Assembly: GCF_000972845.2 (NCBI RefSeq)
Contig: NC_040022.1
Location: 3,947,501 to 4,011,500 of the forward strand
Source of the DNA: Larimichthys crocea
Taxonomy: Eukaryota > Chordata > Actinopteri > Sciaenidae
DNA length: 64,000 nucleotides
Direction of reading: 5' to 3'
Notes under the pieces: generated by a model
The model's database searches: none
Told to the model about the DNA's origin: nothing
What the model saw: the letters and a program-made list of their open reading frames with translations, nothing else
Made by a program: the position numbers and the translations under genes
Shown here: positions 62,001 through 64,000 of the stretch, piece by piece
How the letters are laid out: every line of letters begins with the position of its first letter
How positions within the stretch are numbered: the first letter of the stretch is position 1

Positions 62001-62939
62001 AAAAGAAGAATCGTCTCTGGCCGGAGCGTTTAGAGGACGCGTCCTTCTCTGTGTGACACCGCATGATTTATACCTGGTGGCTTCACTTTTACCTGCAACC
62101 AGGGTTTAAACACTGACTGACATAAGTAGCAGTTGTGTTAAACATCGTCTGTGTGCGTGTGTGTGTGAGCGTAAACACACTGCAAACACATACTGCCGCC
62201 TTCATTTGGTCCATTACATAGACGCTCGTTCTTCTTTTTGTTTTTTGTGTTGGTTCGTTTGCATGACTCGGCGTGTTTTACTTGATGTTCGGAGGAAGGT
62301 CAGAGTGGTGTGCACCCCCACGGAGCTGGTACAAGTGCGTTGCTCAAGGACACTTCAGCAGAGAGACCCCTCCCATGAAGAAACTTAGAATATGACGTCC
62401 AGGGTTGTCTGTAGTTGCCATCTGCATATGTGCATAACATGATTGTTTATATAAAATAATTATACTTGTTAGTAATGTCTACTCTGCTAGAAAAATGCTC
62501 CTCGGTGCCCTTTTCTCTGGTCAACATCGGTGCACAAAGTATTTTCTTGGAAGCGATAGATTTAAGTGATTCAATTTGTCTAAATCTCAGTCAGCCGTTC
62601 ACAAATCTGTACATCCTTCCACTCAAAAGAACTGATCTGTTATGTCCTAACAGTCACATTTTAAAAAAACGTTTCTGTGCTGAGGAGAATTCCTGTTTTC
62701 ACTTTCTGTCCTCTGAATCAGATTTTGTCACAACTTAAGCTTTTTTTAAAAAGAATTTAAATTTTTGTTTCCTCCTTGTAACTAACGCTGTTCTGTTCTC
62801 TGCAGCCAGGTTCCTTATTTCTCAGCGTTGTGTAAAGCGTGTCGTAACGTTAAACGCAGTCAAATTTGTATCATGCATGTGAGGAACTGTGTGTGAGTGT
62901 GTGCAGCTTTTACACAGAGAGAGGCTCAGAGGAGAAGTA

Positions 62940-63320
62940 GCACGCCATGGTTACTCTTCCTCTCCTCTGGTCTCATGGCTGGCGAGGAGGAGGAGGAGGG
63001 GTCGGTAGGCGGAGGGAGCAAAGGGGGGTGCGACCAATCGTCTGGCAGCAGCACCTGCGAGCAGCGAGGGGAGGCGGCCGCTCGGCTCGGAGACGGGAGG
63101 AGCTCAGAGGTCCTCCCTCTCTGGCTGCCTGCCTCCCTCGCCCGCACGCATGCTCTGACTTCATTCTCTCTCTCTCTCCATAATTTCTTGCTCTCTCTTT
63201 CTCTCTCTCTCCCTGGTACAGCATGTTCATTTCTCTCTCCCTCTCGCTCGTTTTCCCTCCCTTTCTCTCTCTCTCCCTCCCTTGGCATGTTTCCATGTTC
63301 TCTGCACCATGTTTCGTGAG
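62940..63320. promoter_or_regulatory. CpG-rich block and (CT)n stretch in igf2bp1 intron 2
   Basis: 62985-63150 is GC- and CpG-rich (GGCGAGGAGGAGG, GGGAGGCGGCCGCTCGGC, CTCGGAGACGGG) with an inverted CCAAT box (GACCAATCG) at about 63030. It is followed by CT-rich sequence to 63290. It looks like a promoter island or a GA/CT-type regulatory block. It may be an internal promoter, but there is no transcript evidence here. Confidence 0.4.
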
Positions 63321-64000
63321 TGAGCCAGTGGGTGACAGACAGACACACAGACACACAGACAGACAGACAGTGTCTCAAATACAGATGCATGTGTTTTAAA
63401 TTTGACGTCAGCTGAACTGCATTTCTCCAGCGTCTTGGACAGAGTGTTGTAATCTGATTAGACATGTTGGTCTGTGGTCAGTGGATGCATTCTGTGGTTC
63501 TTCTATTTGCATTAAACCATCAGTTATCTCTGTTCTGAGATTTAGTGGAGAGGACACGGGCTAGATCTGTGCGATTTCACTGCTTAACCCGGACAGTTTG
63601 TGTGCGGCGGAGAGAGGTGGGATCAACTTAAAGAATAGATGTGCTGAATACATCAGCGTGGAGTTATGGGTCACTGGAATCATTCACACGACTACTCTGC
63701 AGGAAATGTGGGGCACAATGCACAGTCCGTGTCCTGAGTGTGTTCAGAAGTTTAGGTGACGTGAAGATGAGAGTTCTCTGATTTAGTCGAATGAAGTGTG
63801 TGTCTTCATCCTGGGTGTAACATAGGAGGATTTTATACTTTTCTTTGTCACTTTTTAATATTAATGTGAATATTTTTGACGTCACATCACCGTGGCTTGG
63901 AGGACATTTGTCACAGCTTCTGGACATTTTACAGAGTAATGATTAATTCAGAAAATAATGGACAGTTAATTCTTGATGCAGTAAAATGCTACGCTATACT

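Noticed and set aside
62897..63465. Open frames of 140-179 residues on both strands
   Set aside because: They arise from CT/GA-rich and GC-rich sequence in igf2bp1 intron 2. Ser/Leu or Arg/Glu composition and overlap on both strands mark them as spurious.

Overview
The window is vertebrate nuclear DNA, almost certainly from a percomorph teleost. The evidence is long introns, abundant (CA)n/(GT)n and (GA)n microsatellites, teleost-type dispersed repeats and non-LTR tails, and a fish-specific NLRC3-like gene with FISNA, NACHT, LRR and SPRY exons. It holds four protein-coding loci and one assembly-generated pseudo-locus. No bacterial, viral or CRISPR features were seen.

Layout. (1) 1-8464, + strand: the last 13 coding exons of rab11fip4, a class II Rab11-family interacting protein. 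Its N-terminal EF-hand exons lie before the window. A long 3' UTR probably ends after the AATAAA at 11366. (2) 11.8-13.0 kb: a dispersed teleost repeat and a decayed LINE reverse transcriptase fragment. (3) 20042-13308, - strand: an NLRC3-like NLR gene. It has a three-codon first exon, three repeated short exons, a large FISNA-NACHT exon, two LRR exons and a SPRY exon without its PRY half. Two exon junctions are out of phase, so the gene may be decaying or mis-assembled. (4) 21177-30631: one stretch of genome present twice around a 10-N gap (26130-26139). I read this as two contig ends that overlap but were not merged. The first about 460 bases of the second contig have nearly every A called as C. 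(5) 27796-39053, + strand: a seven-exon C2H2 zinc-finger gene of about 429 residues that I cannot name. Its first three exons also occur, broken by small indels, in the first contig end. (6) 40.8-52.1 kb: gene-poor DNA with a CpG-dense block at 42.2-43.1 kb and candidate CTCF sites. (7) From 53169, + strand: exons 1 and 2 of igf2bp1 (RRM1 of an IGF2 mRNA-binding protein), with a low-complexity promoter and 5' UTR before it and more than 9 kb of intron 2 after it.

The genes are not a functional cluster. rab11fip4 acts in endosomal recycling, the NLR belongs to innate immunity, the zinc-finger protein is probably a nuclear nucleic-acid binder, and igf2bp1 binds mRNA in the cytoplasm. Human RAB11FIP4 and IGF2BP1 both lie on chromosome 17q, so the linkage may be ancestral with an NLR placed between them. 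I found no convincing new multi-gene system. The observations most worth checking are the unmerged contig overlap with its A-to-C edge, the duplicated zinc-finger exon, the phase breaks in the NLR, a 28-bp perfect hairpin at 58.9 kb, and candidate regulatory motifs (RFX, CTCF, E-box, intron-2 CpG block).
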